Below, piece by piece: positions 45,389 through 53,254 of a stretch of DNA of 64,000 nucleotides. The position numbers were made by a program, and so were the translations under genes. Source of the stretch: an uncultured Acidimicrobiaceae bacterium (lineage in GTDB: Bacteria; Actinomycetota; Acidimicrobiia; Spongiisociales; UBA5794); contig CAMYMC010000017.1 in the NCBI GenBank assembly GCA_947259365.1, forward strand, positions 117,704 to 181,703. Direction: 5' to 3'. Each line of letters opens with the position of its first letter. The stretch's first letter is position 1. The notes below the pieces were generated by a model. The model made no database searches. It was not told where the DNA came from and saw nothing but the letters and a program-made list of their open reading frames with translations.

Positions 45389-46375
45389 TCACTTCTGGAG
45401 CTTCTCCATCGCGTACGGCGGCATGCGCTCGCCGCGGACGAGTGCCGGATCGAACGCCTCGCCCAGCATGGCGAGATCCTCGTCGGGAAGCTCGACATCG
45501 ACCGCGGCGACGTTCTCGTCGAGATGGGCGATGCTCGTGGTGCCGGGGATCGGCAGCACGTCGTCGCGTTGGGCGAGCACCCACGTCAGCGCCACCTGGG
45601 CGTTCGTGATGCCGTTGGCGACGGCAACGTCGGTGATGGCCCGGACGAGCCGGATGTTGTGGTCGATGTTCTCCTGGGTGAACCGGGGGTGGATTCGCCG
45701 CAGGTCGCTGTCGCCGATGTCGCCCTCGCCCTTGATCTCACCGGAGAGGAACCCGCGCCCGATCGGAGCGAACGCGACGTAGCCGATGCCGAGCTCGTCG
45801 CACACGTCGAACATCTCTTCCTCGGCGAAGCGGGTCCACAGCGAGTACTCCGCCTGGACGACGGCGAGCGGATGGGTGGCGTGAGCGCGCCTGATCGTGG
45901 TCGGCGCCGCCTCACACACACCGAGATGCCGAGCCTTCCCGGCGGCGACGATCTCCGCCATCGCACCGATCGTCTCCTCCACGGGCACGTCGGGGTCGAT
46001 GCGATGGGCGTAGTAGAGGTCGACGTGGTCGACGCCGAGACGCTGCAGACTGCGGTCGATGCACTCGCGGACGTAGGCGGCGTCGCCGCGCACGATCCGG
46101 GTCGTGCCGTTGTCGGCCATGAGCTGGCCGAACTTGGTGGCGACGAAGACATCGTCGCGACGGCCGACCAGGGCCTTGCCGAGAATCTCTTCGCCGCGGC
46201 CCCAGCCGTAGAGGTCCGACATGTCGACGTGGGTGACGCCGAGGTCGACGGCGTGGTGGATGAGACGGACGGCGTCGGGGACGGCGATGTCCTTGTAACT
46301 CCCGGCGAGCGCCGCGCCCCCGAGCCCGATCGCGGGGACCGTCTCTCCCGTCGCTCCGAGTGGCCGCTGCCGCAT
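45389..46375 (-). CDS. Aldo/keto reductase
   Basis: A 328-residue TIM-barrel NADPH-dependent reductase. The catalytic tetrad is complete: Asp and Tyr in VDMSDLYGWG, Lys in VATKFGQL and His in YYAHRID. The C-terminal cofactor loop is LPIPGTTSIAHLDENVAA. The pattern is that of the AKR13-like group (general aldehyde/ketone reductases). ATG 46375 has GGAGG seven bases upstream. A CG-centred 12-base palindrome lies 31 bases upstream of the start and may be an operator. It diverges from the EamA transporter gene. Confidence 0.93.
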   Translation of the reverse strand: MRQRPLGATGETVPAIGLGGAALAGSYKDIAVPDAVRLIHHAVDLGVTHVDMSDLYGWGRGEEILGKALVGRRDDVFVATKFGQLMADNGTTRIVRGDAAYVRECIDRSLQRLGVDHVDLYYAHRIDPDVPVEETIGAMAEIVAAGKARHLGVCEAAPTTIRRAHATHPLAVVQAEYSLWTRFAEEEMFDVCDELGIGYVAFAPIGRGFLSGEIKGEGDIGDSDLRRIHPRFTQENIDHNIRLVRAITDVAVANGITNAQVALTWVLAQRDDVLPIPGTTSIAHLDENVAAVDVELPDEDLAMLGEAFDPALVRGERMPPYAMEKLQK

Positions 46376-46405
46376 TCGTGTCCTCCAACCTGTGCCGGAT
46401 AGGCT

Positions 46406-46417
46406 GCAATCGATTGC
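46406..46417. promoter_or_regulatory. CG-centred palindrome, possible LacI-type operator
   Basis: GCAATCGATTGC is a perfect 12-base palindrome in the 132-base divergent region between the aldo/keto reductase (start 46375) and the EamA transporter (start 46508). The half-site pattern and central CG resemble operators of LacI/GalR-type regulators. The A+T content is high compared with the surroundings. No regulator gene is adjacent. Confidence 0.4.
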
Positions 46418-46507
46418 GATATTACGCCGCGGTGCCGAGCGCGACACGATGACCCCAGATCACACGCCCAGCGGGATCGACTGCGACGCCGGTCGCGGGT
46501 GCGCCAC

Positions 46508-47392
46508 ATGAACATCGGATACGTCTACGGCGTCGCTTCTGCGGTGGGGTATTCGGTGGCGTCGATCCTCGTGCGCGTCGGGCAGCGCTCCCGGCCCGAC
46601 GACGACGGCGTCTTCATGTCGGTGTTCGTCAACGTGGTCGTCCTCGGGGTCGCCGCCGCCGTGGTGACCCGACCGTCGTGGGATGGCGCGGCGATGGTCT
46701 CGTTCATGGTGGGAGGCGTTGTCGGGACCGTCGCGGGGCGCACCTCCCTGCTGCGCGCCGTCCGGCTCATCGGCCCGAGCCGGTCGAACGCCTTCGTCAC
46801 CGGCGCACCGGTCGCTGCCGCGGTCGGTGGTTGGATCGTGCTGAACGAGTCGATCACCGCCCTCGAAGCGCTCGGCGGGGTCATCGTCATCACCGGGCTG
46901 CTGTGGCTGGTCCGGGCGCGCACTGCCGGAGTCGGCCCCGACCGCGTCGCCGTGCCCCTCAGCTCCTACCTCATCGCTTCCGGCGCCCCGCTCTCGTTCG
47001 GGCTCGCCTTCGTCTTCCGCAAATGGGGCCTGGAACGCTTCCCCTCGTCGGTGATCGGGGCCTTCGTGGGGGCGGCGACGGCCTACGCCGTCATCCTCCT
47101 CATCGAGACACTCCGCGGGAAGCTCGCCGAGCGGACCCGGTCGAACTTCACGAACGTGTCGTGGTGGTTCGTCGGCGCCGGCGTGGCGACGTCGTTCGCC
47201 CTCCTCTCCCAGTTCCAGTCCTTCACCTATCTCGAGGCGTGGGTGGTCGGCATCCTGCAGTCGACTCAGAGCATCTGGACCATCGGCCTCAGCCTCCTCT
47301 TCCTCAGGGGAGACGACCGCATCAACACGGCCCTCGTCGGCAGCGTCGCGCTCGTCGTCGCCGGCGTCGTGCTCATCAGCACCCAGGCCTGA
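46508..47392 (+). CDS. EamA/DMT-family transporter
   Basis: A 294-residue membrane protein with ten predicted helices in two five-helix repeats, as in the drug/metabolite transporter superfamily. Each half ends in an EamA-type segment: NESITALEALGGVIVITG in the first half and LRGDDRINTALVGSVALV in the second. It probably exports a metabolite. ATG 46508 begins at the first helix; GTG 46499 is in frame. It is divergent from the aldo/keto reductase and followed after 115 bases by the amidohydrolase-fold gene on the same strand. Confidence 0.85.
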   Translation: MNIGYVYGVASAVGYSVASILVRVGQRSRPDDDGVFMSVFVNVVVLGVAAAVVTRPSWDGAAMVSFMVGGVVGTVAGRTSLLRAVRLIGPSRSNAFVTGAPVAAAVGGWIVLNESITALEALGGVIVITGLLWLVRARTAGVGPDRVAVPLSSYLIASGAPLSFGLAFVFRKWGLERFPSSVIGAFVGAATAYAVILLIETLRGKLAERTRSNFTNVSWWFVGAGVATSFALLSQFQSFTYLEAWVVGILQSTQSIWTIGLSLLFLRGDDRINTALVGSVALVVAGVVLISTQA

Positions 47393-47507
47393 CGCCGGCA
47401 GGAGGGCGCGGCGATGCCGTCGCGAACTCGCGATCCGGCCTCGCGGGCTATCTTTCGTGACGGAACGCCGAACGAGCGCATCGCGACGACCAAAGGACCG
47501 AGGACCG

Positions 47508-48356
47508 ATGACGACGACCGGAGCAGTCGACACGCTCTTCCCGCTCCTCCTCAAGGAGTGGAAGGACAGCTGGGTGCAGGCAACGAACTCCCCCGGCGAG
47601 CTGAAGTGCAAGGTGGAGCTGGCGTGGGGCGACGGGTACGCCGACGGCGACTCGATGATCGCAGCCATGGACGAGGCCGGTGTCGACACCGTCCTCGCAA
47701 CCGACTTGCTGGCGTGGTCGTACACCCGCCAGACCCGCTTCGCGATCGACACCACGTCCGAGATCGAGGCGCTGACGACGAAGTACCCGGGACGGGTGTA
47801 CGGACTTGCCGACTACGACCCGTTCCACATCCGCGCCAGCCTCGACAAGGTCGAGGAGGACTGCACGATCCGCGGCTACAAGGGCGTGTACCTCCACATC
47901 TACGGGTACGACATCGGGCTCGACCACCGGAAGATGTATCCGCTGTATGCGATGTGCGAGGCGAAGGGGATCCCGGTGTCGATGCAGATCGGCCACGTCC
48001 TCGAGGCGATGCCGTCGGAGGGGGGCCGCCCGATTCAGCTCGACCGCATCGCCTGTGACTTCCCGGACCTCGTCCTCGTCGGCACCCACACGGGATGGCC
48101 GTGGGTGGAAGAGGCTCTCGCCGTCATCACGAAGTGGCCCAACGTGTACCTCTCGACGAGCGCCTGGCTGCCGAAGTACTTCAACCCGGCCCTGCGTCAG
48201 TTCCTGAACTCGCGGGTGGGCAGCGAGAAGATCCTCTTCGGCTCGAACGGGCTGAGCTGGCAGCGCTACCTGGACCAGTGGGCCGAGCTCGGGCTCAAGG
48301 AGGAGTCGAGCCACGCCATGCTCGTCGAGAACCCGAAGCGGGTGTTCAAGCTCTAG
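47508..48356 (+). CDS. Amidohydrolase-fold (ACMSD-like) protein lacking N-terminal metal ligands
   Basis: A 282-residue TIM-barrel protein of the amidohydrolase-2/ACMSD type, recognised by EIEALTTKYPGRVYGLADYD, RGYKGVYLHIYGYD, LVLVGTHTGWPWVEEA, and NPKRVFKL at the end. The N-terminal HxH that normally binds the metal is not present (the first strand region reads GAVDTLFPLLLKEW), and the usual GTD/GSD with the catalytic Asp near the end is GSNG. No alternative upstream start restores HxH. It may be a non-metal variant or a non-catalytic relative. ATG 47508 has AGGA upstream. It converges with the epimerase gene at 48420. Confidence 0.8.
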   Translation: MTTTGAVDTLFPLLLKEWKDSWVQATNSPGELKCKVELAWGDGYADGDSMIAAMDEAGVDTVLATDLLAWSYTRQTRFAIDTTSEIEALTTKYPGRVYGLADYDPFHIRASLDKVEEDCTIRGYKGVYLHIYGYDIGLDHRKMYPLYAMCEAKGIPVSMQIGHVLEAMPSEGGRPIQLDRIACDFPDLVLVGTHTGWPWVEEALAVITKWPNVYLSTSAWLPKYFNPALRQFLNSRVGSEKILFGSNGLSWQRYLDQWAELGLKEESSHAMLVENPKRVFKL

Positions 48357-48419
48357 ACCCCGGGACGCCTGCGCCGGCGGCTCCCGGTTCGATGTGCGTG
48401 CGCCCGCACCGGGACACCC

Positions 48420-49304
48420 TCACGTCGACGGAGGCGCGTCCGACTCGAAGAGTCCGATGTCGAGTCCTGGTCGCAGTCGCTGCGGAGGCACCCACCCGGC
48501 GAGCTCCTCCAGCCGGCCGACGTCGGCCACGAGGACGTCTGCGTCGCCGGGTGATCGCTCCCGCGACCCGAAGCGCAGGAGACCGTGGTCGACCCCGAGG
48601 GCGTCGGCGACCCAGCGACAGACATCGCCGATCGCCACACCGACTCCCGTGCCGACGTTGGTGACGAGCGGCCGCTCGGGATGTCCCTCGGCCACGCGGA
48701 CCATCGCCTCGGCGACATCGGCGACGTGGACGAAATCACGCTGCTGGGTGCCGTCGCTGAGCGGGACCTCCCTGCCCGCCCTCAGCTCTCCGAGCAACGT
48801 GGGAAAGAGCCGGAACTCCCTCTCCCCCGGTCCGTAGGTGGCGAAGATCCGCAGCACCTGGACGACGAGTCCGCGTTCGGGACCGTACGTCGCGGCATAG
48901 GAGCTCGCGGCGAACTTGCTGATGCCGTAGGCGGTGGCGGGTCGACACGGATCGGCCTCGGTCAGCACACCGCCGCCGCCGTACTCGGCCATGGTCCCGG
49001 CGAGGACGAGCTGCGATCCCTCAGGTGCCGCCGCGACGAGGTTGGCCACCATGGCGACGTTGGTAGCCACCGTGGCGGGATGATGGACCTCCTCCCGGCG
49101 CAGACCCGCCGACGCCAGGTGGTAGATGATCCGAGGTCGCATCGCCTCCACGGCGATGCGCACATCGTCACCGCTGGTCAGATCGACGTCGGCTCGCGTC
49201 CACGCGGCCGGCTCGCCGCCCCGCCGGCGGAGATGCTCGACGACGTGTCTGCCGATGAAGCCGCCAGCGCCGGTGACGACGACACCGCCGGGAGGCGAGC
49301 TCAC
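48420..49304 (-). CDS. NAD-dependent epimerase/dehydratase (extended SDR)
   Basis: A 294-residue nucleotide-sugar-modifying SDR. The cofactor loop is VVVTGAGGFIGRHVVEHL, a catalytic Thr/Ser lies in LVLAGTMAEYG, YGISKFAA gives the YxxxK pair, and substrate-loop motifs are RIFATYGPGERE and RDFVHVADVAEAM. It could be a 4-epimerase, reductase or dehydratase acting on the nucleotide sugars made by neighbours. GTG 49304 overlaps the stop of the Ugd gene by four bases (GTGA). It is the last gene of the nucleotide-sugar operon. Confidence 0.9.
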   Translation of the reverse strand: MSSPPGGVVVTGAGGFIGRHVVEHLRRRGGEPAAWTRADVDLTSGDDVRIAVEAMRPRIIYHLASAGLRREEVHHPATVATNVAMVANLVAAAPEGSQLVLAGTMAEYGGGGVLTEADPCRPATAYGISKFAASSYAATYGPERGLVVQVLRIFATYGPGEREFRLFPTLLGELRAGREVPLSDGTQQRDFVHVADVAEAMVRVAEGHPERPLVTNVGTGVGVAIGDVCRWVADALGVDHGLLRFGSRERSPGDADVLVADVGRLEELAGWVPPQRLRPGLDIGLFESDAPPST

Positions 49305-50554
49305 GTCCCGATGCCCGCGTACCGCTCGAACTCGTCCGGACGGAACATCCTCCTGCCGTCGACGACGAGTGGTTGCGGGCTGCGCCCGTCGAGCAACAGC
49401 GGGAGCTTGCGATACTCGTTCCAGGCGGTGACGACGATGATGGCGTCGACGTCTTCGATCGTGCGGTCCAGCTCCGACGAGAACTCCACGTCCTCACCGG
49501 CGATGGCCGGCGACTTTCGCACGTCGTCGGTGCTGGGCTTGAAGGCGAGACCGAGAACGGCGACCGAGGCACCGGCGAGCGATGGTATGCCACGTTCGAG
49601 GACGTCCACGACCGCCCCGGGCCGCGTCTGGTTGACCGCGCGCACCGCATCGAGCAGAGCCATGTCGGCCCCGGCCCGCGCCCCGAACGCGATCAGTGCC
49701 TCGAGGTCCTTCGGGAGGCAGGCGCCGCCGAACCCGCAGCCGGCCTCGAGGTAGGCCAGCACGCCCGGCTCGATGCGCTCGCCGCCCTCGAGGACCGGCG
49801 TCCAGCGCTTGTCGAGTCGCACGCCGCGGAGGACGTCGGCGACATCGACGGAGGGGGTGCGCGCCGCCACGTCCGCGATCTCGTTGGAGAAGGAGATGAG
49901 CGTGGCGAGGAGCGAATTGGACGCATACTTGATCAACTCGGCGGTCCGCGGTGTCGTCCGGAGGATCTCGGATCGCTCGAAGGCGCGATACAGGTCTTCG
50001 ATGGCCTTCGCCGACCGCTCGTCGATCGCCCCGATGACGATGCGATCCGGCTGGAGGAAGTCGGTGACCGCGGAGCTCTGCCGGAGGAACTCGGGGTTCA
50101 TGCCCAAACCGAAGCCACGGCCCCGCCTCCGTCCCGATGCCTCCTCGACGAGAGGAGCGACGACGTCCTCCGTCGTGCCGGGAGGCACGGTGGATTTGAC
50201 CACGACGACGTGGTAGCCGTCCTTGTTGGCGATGCCGGCACCGATCTGGCCCGCGGCCGCCCTCACCTGCGTGAGATCGACGTCCCTCCGTTCGTTGGGC
50301 GTGCCGACGGCGATGAGGGTCAGGTCGGTCGCGGCGACCGCCCGTTCGACGTCGGTGGAAGCCCGCAACGTCGATCCGACGTGCCGAACCAGAAGCTCCT
50401 CGAGCCCGTCCTCGAAGATCGGGGCCTCACCTGCATTGATCCGGCTCACTCGCGCCGCGTCGATGTCCACGCACGTGACGTCGTGGCCGACCTCGGCGAG
50501 GCACGCCGCCGTCACCAGCCCCACGTAGCCCGCTCCGAGCACCGAGACCCTCAT
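49301..50554 (-). CDS. ugd: UDP-glucose 6-dehydrogenase
   Basis: A 417-residue enzyme of the UDP-glucose/GDP-mannose dehydrogenase family. The NAD motif is VLGAGYVGLVTAACLAEVGH; STVPPGTTE, NPEFLRQSSAVTDF, the ELIKYASNSLLA helix and the catalytic Cys in GFGGACLPKDLEAL follow in order, ending in the C-terminal DGRRMFRPDE. It makes UDP-glucuronate, which the UXS-like neighbour can decarboxylate to UDP-xylose. ATG 50554 overlaps the stop of that neighbour (ATGA). A partial second member is at the left edge of the window. Confidence 0.93.
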   Translation of the reverse strand: MRVSVLGAGYVGLVTAACLAEVGHDVTCVDIDAARVSRINAGEAPIFEDGLEELLVRHVGSTLRASTDVERAVAATDLTLIAVGTPNERRDVDLTQVRAAAGQIGAGIANKDGYHVVVVKSTVPPGTTEDVVAPLVEEASGRRRGRGFGLGMNPEFLRQSSAVTDFLQPDRIVIGAIDERSAKAIEDLYRAFERSEILRTTPRTAELIKYASNSLLATLISFSNEIADVAARTPSVDVADVLRGVRLDKRWTPVLEGGERIEPGVLAYLEAGCGFGGACLPKDLEALIAFGARAGADMALLDAVRAVNQTRPGAVVDVLERGIPSLAGASVAVLGLAFKPSTDDVRKSPAIAGEDVEFSSELDRTIEDVDAIIVVTAWNEYRKLPLLLDGRSPQPLVVDGRRMFRPDEFERYAGIGT

Positions 50555-51660
50555 GCGTCCGCTCCGTCCTGGTGCTCGCGATACCAGACCAGCGTCCTCC
50601 GCAACCCGTCGTCGAGCTGGATCTGGGGGTCGTACCCGAGCTCCACTCTCGCCTTGGTGATGTCGGGACGGCGCCGGCTCGGGTTGTCGACGAGGTAGTC
50701 CGCGTCGGGACTCGAACTGCGGACCGCTCGGCCGTCGTACCCGAACAGGTCGGCGGCGTGGACCACCATCTTCTGGGCCAGATCGAACATCGAGATCTCC
50801 GGCTCGTCGATCCCGATGTTGTACGCCTCGCCGGGGCGACCGCGGGTGAGGATGTCGAGGTAGCCGACCACGGCATCGCTCACGTAGCAGAACGTCCGGG
50901 TGGGGGTCCCGCTGGAGAAGATCGTCACGTCGCGCCCGGCGAGCACATCACGGGCGAAGTCGGCGATCACTCGACGGTCGGTGAGCTTGAGCCCTGGTCC
51001 ATAGTTGTTGAAAGGGCGGGCGATGGTGATCGGCAGACCGTACTGCGAGGCGAAGTTGACGCACAACGTCTCCCCGAATCGCTTCGACTCGTCGTAGCAC
51101 GCCCGAGGCCCGGTGAACGAGACGTTGCCGCGGTAGGTCTCCGGTGTCGGGATGTGCTCCGGCGGAGGATCGCCGTACACCTCGCTGGTCGACATGAAGA
51201 GCAACCCCTCGATCCCGCTCGCTCGGGCGTGGTCGAGCAGAGCCCGCAATCCGCCGACGTTGGCGTCGATCGTCTCGATGGGTCGCCGGCGGTAATAGGT
51301 CGGGGAGGCGATCGACGCGGCATGGATGATGTAGTCCGCGTCGGCGCCCGCCGGCAGCGGCCGGGTGATGTCGTGACGAATGAGCTCGAGTGCGTCGCCG
51401 GAAGGCAGCGATGCGATCCAGCTCGGAAGGCCGCGAGCGAAGTTGTCGAGCACTCTGAGCCGGACCCTGTCGCTCCTCGGCACGGATCGGTTCCAGCGCA
51501 GCACGGACTGGACGAGGTAGTAGCCCAGGAAGCCAGCACCGCCGGTGATCAGCAGCCGGCTGCCGGCAAGGCGTGCCAGTGCCGGAGAGGCCCCGTCGAC
51601 GATCCGCGTGAGGTCGTCCTGGACAACCGACGTTGCGCCTTCGTGGACGATTCGTGCCAT
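50551..51660 (-). CDS. UDP-glucuronate decarboxylase-like extended SDR
   Basis: A 369-residue SDR resembling UDP-xylose synthase. It has LLITGGAGFLGYYLVQS, IRHDITRPLP, AASIASPTYYRRRPIETID, MSTSEVYGDPPPEH and CYDESKRFGETL (YxxxK), the order found in UXS proteins. It has an N-terminal extension of about 35 residues before the Rossmann fold. With the adjacent Ugd it would give UDP-xylose or a 4-keto-pentose, although related 4,6-dehydratases look similar. ATG 51660 is used. The stop overlaps the Ugd start, and the cytidylyltransferase gene lies 43 bases upstream. Confidence 0.86.
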   Translation of the reverse strand: MARIVHEGATSVVQDDLTRIVDGASPALARLAGSRLLITGGAGFLGYYLVQSVLRWNRSVPRSDRVRLRVLDNFARGLPSWIASLPSGDALELIRHDITRPLPAGADADYIIHAASIASPTYYRRRPIETIDANVGGLRALLDHARASGIEGLLFMSTSEVYGDPPPEHIPTPETYRGNVSFTGPRACYDESKRFGETLCVNFASQYGLPITIARPFNNYGPGLKLTDRRVIADFARDVLAGRDVTIFSSGTPTRTFCYVSDAVVGYLDILTRGRPGEAYNIGIDEPEISMFDLAQKMVVHAADLFGYDGRAVRSSSPDADYLVDNPSRRRPDITKARVELGYDPQIQLDDGLRRTLVWYREHQDGADA

Positions 51661-51703
51661 CCTCAGACCGGCAGTCCCGGGTCGGGCAAGAGCAACATCC
51701 GGC

Positions 51704-52495
51704 TCAGTCCCACGCTCTCCACGGCGCATCCCCACTGTCCCACAGGGTGTTCAGCGCAATCCAGTCCCTGCGGGTGTCCATCGGGTGCCAGAAGCCGTGG
51801 TGAGGTCGCATCACGATCCGCCCATCCAGGGCGGCCTGCTCGAACGGCTCATCCTCGAGCATGATCGAGCTCACATCACCCGCCAGGTAGTTGCCGATGA
51901 ACTTGCGGTTGATCACCATGAATCCACCGTTGACGGGACGGTCGCTGCTTCGCTCCGGCTTCTCCCGGACTCGCGTCACCTGGTGGCCGTCCAGATCGAG
52001 CTCACCGAAACGGCCGGGTGGGATCACGCCGGTGAGGGTCAGCAGCGCGTCGCTCTCCAGATGGAAGGCCTCGAGCGCGTGGAGGTCCACGTCGCTGACT
52101 CCGTCGCCGTACGTGAGCATGAAGTGGTCCCCTTTGAGGTACTTCTCGACTTGCTTGAGCCGACCCGCGGTCTTCGTCTTGGCGCCGGTCTCGGCGAGCG
52201 TCACCGTCCAGTTCCCGGCCCCGTCTGCCCGGTGAATCGTCACCCCGGAACGCTCTCCCAGCGACACCGTCAGGTCGTGCGCCATCGCATCGAAGTGGAG
52301 AAAGTACTCCTTGATCTTGTCGCCCCGATACCCCAGGCACAGGATGAACTCGTCGTACCCAAAGGCTGCGTAATGGCTCATGATATGCCACAGTATTGGC
52401 TGGTTACCAATGGGAACCATTGGCTTCGGGATCGGACGATCGGAAACGTCGGCGATCCGCGTACCCTCTCCTCCACACAGGATCACGACCTGCAT
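51704..52495 (-). CDS. rfbF: Glucose-1-phosphate cytidylyltransferase
   Basis: A 263-residue nucleotidyltransferase that makes CDP-glucose from CTP and glucose-1-phosphate. The signature loop is ILCGGEGTRIADVSD, followed by PKPMVPIGNQPILWHIM, GYDEFILCLGYRGDKIKEYF and the metal-binding LTYGDGVSDVD; VNGGFMVINRKF follows, and GFWHPMDTRRD ends the catalytic core. These are diagnostic of RfbF/DdhA rather than RmlA. ATG 52495 begins directly with the strand. CDP-glucose normally goes to CDP-glucose 4,6-dehydratase for 3,6-dideoxy sugars; no clear member of that enzyme is in the window, unless one of the two SDRs nearby does it. Confidence 0.93.
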   Translation of the reverse strand: MQVVILCGGEGTRIADVSDRPIPKPMVPIGNQPILWHIMSHYAAFGYDEFILCLGYRGDKIKEYFLHFDAMAHDLTVSLGERSGVTIHRADGAGNWTVTLAETGAKTKTAGRLKQVEKYLKGDHFMLTYGDGVSDVDLHALEAFHLESDALLTLTGVIPPGRFGELDLDGHQVTRVREKPERSSDRPVNGGFMVINRKFIGNYLAGDVSSIMLEDEPFEQAALDGRIVMRPHHGFWHPMDTRRDWIALNTLWDSGDAPWRAWD

Positions 52496-52591
52496 CGTCT
52501 ACACCCCTGCCCCTGCGGGCAACCGCTCAGCCCCACGGGGAGCCTAGCCAGCACCGGGCGACGCATACCACTGTGCGTGGCCGACTCTCGG

Positions 52592-53095
52592 TCACGGCGT
52601 GAACCTGGTCAGGCTCAACCCCTCGTCGGCAATGAGCCCGACCCCGCGCGCGTAACGTTTCGGATCCACGCCGCCGCCGAGGAGCGGATCGACGTCTTCG
52701 ACGAAGAGCGTGTCATCGAACGTCCCCGCCGGCACCGAGAAGCTGATGCCCACCTCTCGGATCACCGTCGTGTCCTCGGCGATCCCCGGAGCCACCTCTT
52801 GTCTGTGCGCCGTCCCGGCCTCCGGTGCGCCCGGCATCAGGATGCCCGGCGACGCGTCACCTACACCCGCCCGCCAGGCTCCCGCGTGGCCGACGACCTC
52901 GCCATCGCGGTAGTCGTCTACGTCCTCACCGAAGTAGCAAACCGACCCGTCAGCGGCCTGGGCAACGAAGTTGCGTGACACCTCGACGAGCTCGTCGTCG
53001 ATCCACTCCCGTTCCTCGACGACTCGCGTCGTGACGCCGGCAACGACGAGCGTCTCGTCCAGCACGGCCAACACTTTCCGTGCCCGTCTCGACAA
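52592..53095 (-). CDS. Conserved hypothetical protein, apparently N-terminally truncated
   Basis: A 167-residue protein matching the latter part of a conserved family of unknown function: VVEEREWIDDELVEVSRNF, VCYFGEDVDDYRDGEV, AWRAGVGDASPGILMPGAP and VAPGIAEDT are recognisable blocks. Relatives I recall have an extra N-terminal beta-rich part with a PGT-type turn before this region. Here a stop codon stands directly before TTG 53095, and the missing part may be scattered in the other frames upstream (a segment IWRVVVETGTE is readable at about 53055-53095). The gene may thus be a decayed or frameshifted remnant. It is close to, but not overlapping, the GMC oxidoreductase. Confidence 0.6.
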   Translation of the reverse strand: MSRRARKVLAVLDETLVVAGVTTRVVEEREWIDDELVEVSRNFVAQAADGSVCYFGEDVDDYRDGEVVGHAGAWRAGVGDASPGILMPGAPEAGTAHRQEVAPGIAEDTTVIREVGISFSVPAGTFDDTLFVEDVDPLLGGGVDPKRYARGVGLIADEGLSLTRFTP

Positions 53096-53254
53096 CTACG
53101 CGCCAGATTAGACAGCGGGATGTGCGGCCATCCACCGGGTCGCGGTGCGTTCGCCGCGATTGGACAGCTCATCGACCCCCTCCTTCGCGAGATGCGGTCT
53201 CCGCGCACGTCACGGCGCCGGCAGTCGAGCCTCTCAGCTGCTTGCCGTGAACGC

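Noticed and set aside
48386..48418. Possible bidirectional terminator between the amidohydrolase-fold and epimerase genes
   Set aside because: TCCCGGT/ACCGGGA can pair but with a long, partly competing spacer; the structure is too irregular to list as a feature.
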